Of a stretch of 6,506 bases of DNA, positions 4,901 through 6,506 are shown piece by piece. The stretch covers positions 3,977 through 10,482 of the forward strand of contig DHGV01000077.1 in NCBI GenBank assembly GCA_002402945.1, given 5' to 3'. The notes under the pieces were generated by a model. That model was not told the DNA's origin, did not search any database, and worked only from the letters and a program-made list of their open reading frames with translations. Made by a program: the position numbers and the translations under genes. Positions within the stretch are counted from its first letter, which is position 1. The number at the start of each line of letters is the position of its first letter. This DNA is from Pelotomaculum sp. UBA4789. Its GTDB lineage: Bacteria; Bacillota; Desulfotomaculia; Desulfotomaculales; Pelotomaculaceae.

Positions 4901-6307
4901 TTAATTATTCACTTTTCCTTCAATTTCATTAGCTTCCGGCTGCTCCAGCAGCAGGGTAGTCAATGTGCATGCCAATGAAAGTAAAAATGCTGACAGATAA
5001 GCATCCCTTAAACCAAACAGGTAAGCATCTGCCCGGCCGGAATAAAAGGCTTGGCGTACAGCCAATACCGCTCCTCCGGCGGCAATGCCAAGGACCATGC
5101 CAATATTTCTGGTGGTGGATAATACTCCCGCTGCGATCCCCAAGCGAAACTTCGGCACGGAACCCATGACCGCGCTTGTGATCGGGGACTGGAACATACC
5201 AGTACCCATGCCAAAAAGACTCAGGCGCCAGGCTACATCCAAGGGAGAGGAGTTCCGTTCCACGTTTGACAGGGCTATAGCAGCCAGAGTACACAACAAC
5301 GAGCCGGTAAAAGCCAGCCCCCTCTGGCCGATCTTATCGGACAGCGCTCCTGAGACAGGCGCCAGTACCAGTACAGTGAGCGGAAACGCTGTCATTATCG
5401 CGCCTGCCTGTCCGGCGGTATAACCCATAATTTCCTGCAGCAAAAAGGGGGTCATGAATACGACAATATACTGCGTCATAAAATTAAGCAGTGACGTAAT
5501 GCACCCGGCTGAAAACACCCTGTTTTTAAACAAATTCAAGTCAAGCATGGGATCGGATACACGCTTTTCAACAATTATAAAACCTGCCAGCAGGATCAGG
5601 GACATCATCCCGGTCAGCAGTACCGGCCATGACCAGTTGACTGCCTGCCCCCTGCTGGCAAAAAACAGCATTGTGGACAGTGCGCCAAAGCCCAGCACAG
5701 CCCCCTGCCAGTCGAATTTTTTTTGTTCTTCCTTTAGCTTGTCAGGCAGCACCTTCAAACACCAGAAATAGGCGACAATGCCTATCGGAATATTGACATA
5801 GAAAATCAGCCGCCAGTCATATATTTCAACCAGCATCCCGCCTATGCTGGGCCCCAGCGTTAAGCCCAGGGCTACCGCCATGCCGGTTATCCCCAAGGCT
5901 TTGCCCCGCTCCTCAGGCGGAAACGCTGCTGTGGTGATGGCCGGAGCCATAGCCATGGTTAGGCCGGCCCCGAGCGCCTGCAGCGCGCGTAAAGAAATCA
6001 GCCAGCCAAGGCTGGGAGACAGTCCGCAGAAAGCGGATGCCGTGACAAAAAGCAAGAGGCCGGTTAAATACAGCCTCCTGAATCCAAACATGTCTCCCAG
6101 CCGGCCAAAGGCGAGGAGGAAACTTCCCATTACCAGCAGGTAGGACATTGAAACCCAGCCGACTGTTTGCGGGTCAACGTTGAAATGCTGTGCTATTGAG
6201 GGCATGGCGATATAAACGATGCTGGCATCCAGCGGCCCCATGATTACACCAGTCAACAACGCCAGCAGTATATGCCACTTGCCGTATTTCTTGACTCTTT
6301 CCACCAC
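4901..6307 (-). CDS. DHA2-type (EmrB/QacA) MFS transporter, probable drug/proton antiporter
   Basis: The product is a 468-residue inner-membrane protein of the major facilitator superfamily, DHA2 type, which normally has 14 membrane segments. In the first segment LDASIVYIAMPSIA (26-39) carries the Asp of the D1 motif. Motif A is GRLGDMFGFRRLY (68-80), motif B RALQALGAGL (107-116, with the conserved Arg), and motif C, typical of exporters, GLTLGPSIGG (148-157). DWRLIFYVNIPIG (164-176) is a strong family signature, and a second motif A occurs at LSDKIGQRG (322-330). Members export hydrophobic toxic compounds or metabolites with proton influx; the substrate cannot be read from the sequence. The start is GTG at 6307, with another GTG directly after it; AGAGGA lies eight bases upstream in the loop of a small hairpin. 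It lies 37 bp after lysC and 17 bp before the CBS gene. An efflux role for an aspartate-family amino acid is imaginable from lysC but unsupported. Confidence 0.93.
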   Translation of the reverse strand: MVERVKKYGKWHILLALLTGVIMGPLDASIVYIAMPSIAQHFNVDPQTVGWVSMSYLLVMGSFLLAFGRLGDMFGFRRLYLTGLLLFVTASAFCGLSPSLGWLISLRALQALGAGLTMAMAPAITTAAFPPEERGKALGITGMAVALGLTLGPSIGGMLVEIYDWRLIFYVNIPIGIVAYFWCLKVLPDKLKEEQKKFDWQGAVLGFGALSTMLFFASRGQAVNWSWPVLLTGMMSLILLAGFIIVEKRVSDPMLDLNLFKNRVFSAGCITSLLNFMTQYIVVFMTPFLLQEIMGYTAGQAGAIMTAFPLTVLVLAPVSGALSDKIGQRGLAFTGSLLCTLAAIALSNVERNSSPLDVAWRLSLFGMGTGMFQSPITSAVMGSVPKFRLGIAAGVLSTTRNIGMVLGIAAGGAVLAVRQAFYSGRADAYLFGLRDAYLSAFLLSLACTLTTLLLEQPEANEIEGKVNN

Positions 6308-6327
6308 AAACCAATTCCTCTTGGTTT
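6308..6327 (-). promoter_or_regulatory. Hairpin presenting the MFS ribosome-binding site in its loop
   Basis: On the minus strand AAACCAA (6327-6321) and TTGGTTT (6314-6308) form a perfect seven-base stem with the loop GAGGAA, which is the only Shine-Dalgarno sequence. The 3' arm ends at the base directly before the GTG start at 6307. Such a layout could modulate translation of the transporter, but the stem is AT-rich and may be weak. Confidence 0.5.
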
Positions 6328-6344
6328 AGTATTATCAGCGTTAA

Positions 6345-6506
6345 TTATTTATTGGCCAGGTTAAATTTTTTATGTAGGGCCCGGACAGCCTTTTCTGAAT
6401 CCTCAGTCCTGATAATGCAGGACACTTTGATCTCTGAAGTGCTGATCATCTCCAGGTTAATGCCTTCTTTAAACATTACCTCGAACATTTCAGCCGCTAC
6501 GCCGGG
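6345..6506 (-). CDS. lysC: Aspartate kinase, C-terminal fragment (runs off the right edge)
   Basis: The last 53 residues and the TAA stop codon (6345-6347) are present; the 5' part is outside the window. The fragment PGVAAEMFEVMF, then EGINLEMISTSEIKVSCII, then EKAVRALHKKFNL is the final ACT-type regulatory domain of aspartate kinase, including the highly conserved INxxMISTSEIKxS segment that forms part of the effector-binding site. The enzyme phosphorylates aspartate, the first step to lysine, threonine and methionine, and is feedback-controlled through these ACT domains; which amino acid inhibits this one cannot be told. It is followed 37 bp later by the MFS gene on the same strand, with no clear terminator in between, so it may lead an lysC-MFS-CBS transcript. 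Confidence 0.9.
   Translation of the reverse strand, partial: PGVAAEMFEVMFKEGINLEMISTSEIKVSCIIRTEDSEKAVRALHKKFNLANK

Noticed and set aside
5085..5423. Plus-strand open frames inside the MFS gene (also 5454-5771 and 5844-6143)
   Set aside because: These are shadows of the minus-strand MFS coding frame, which has clear family motifs along its whole length.

Overview
The window looks like a chromosomal segment from a Gram-positive, probably anaerobic bacterium of the Firmicutes, most plausibly a Peptococcaceae/Desulfotomaculum-Pelotomaculum type. This is inference from purine-rich GGAGG-type ribosome sites, GTG starts, intermediate base composition, the archaeal-type phosphoglycerate-mutase homologue close to aspartate kinase, and the style of the interspersed palindromes. 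I could not run a search to confirm it.

Layout. Positions 1-899 (minus) hold the N-terminal part of an unrecognised exported protein that runs off the left edge. Positions 1049-1390 (minus) encode a DUF4387 protein and 1484-2839 (minus) an AtuA/DUF1446-family protein; the two form a recognisable pair. The AtuA-family gene appears to start at a CTG codon. A short intergenic region (2840-2976) separates it from a divergent gene, 2977-4191 (plus), encoding an ApgM-type protein of the cofactor-independent phosphoglycerate mutase superfamily that may act as a homoserine kinase. Positions 4192-4403 contain no gene but a cluster of palindromic repeats. Then three minus-strand genes lie closely packed in the transcription order lysC (only the C-terminal 53 residues are present, 6345-6506), a DHA2-type 14-TM MFS transporter (4901-6307) and a two-CBS-domain protein (4404-4883).

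How the genes relate. The aspartate kinase fragment and the ApgM-type protein both fit the aspartate-to-threonine pathway, but they are on opposite strands and 2.1 kb apart, so any link is by neighbourhood and not by a shared transcript. AtuA and DUF4387 are a co-occurring family pair of unknown biochemistry; none of the other acyclic-terpene degradation genes is visible here. The MFS and CBS genes are 17 bp apart and probably cotranscribed, possibly with lysC.

The most unusual content is non-coding: (i) two copies (1438-1488 and 4201-4248) of an element with conserved outer arms, one identical hairpin and one divergent but self-complementary hairpin; the first copy supplies the stop codon of the AtuA-family gene; (ii) a 63-nt imperfect hairpin with a truncated 18-bp duplicate of its left end beside it; (iii) two further palindromes, one overlapping the stop codon of the CBS gene; (iv) a small hairpin that places the ribosome-binding site of the MFS gene in its loop. 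I found no CRISPR array, tRNA, rRNA or transposase gene, and nothing that clearly amounts to a new defence or mobile system.
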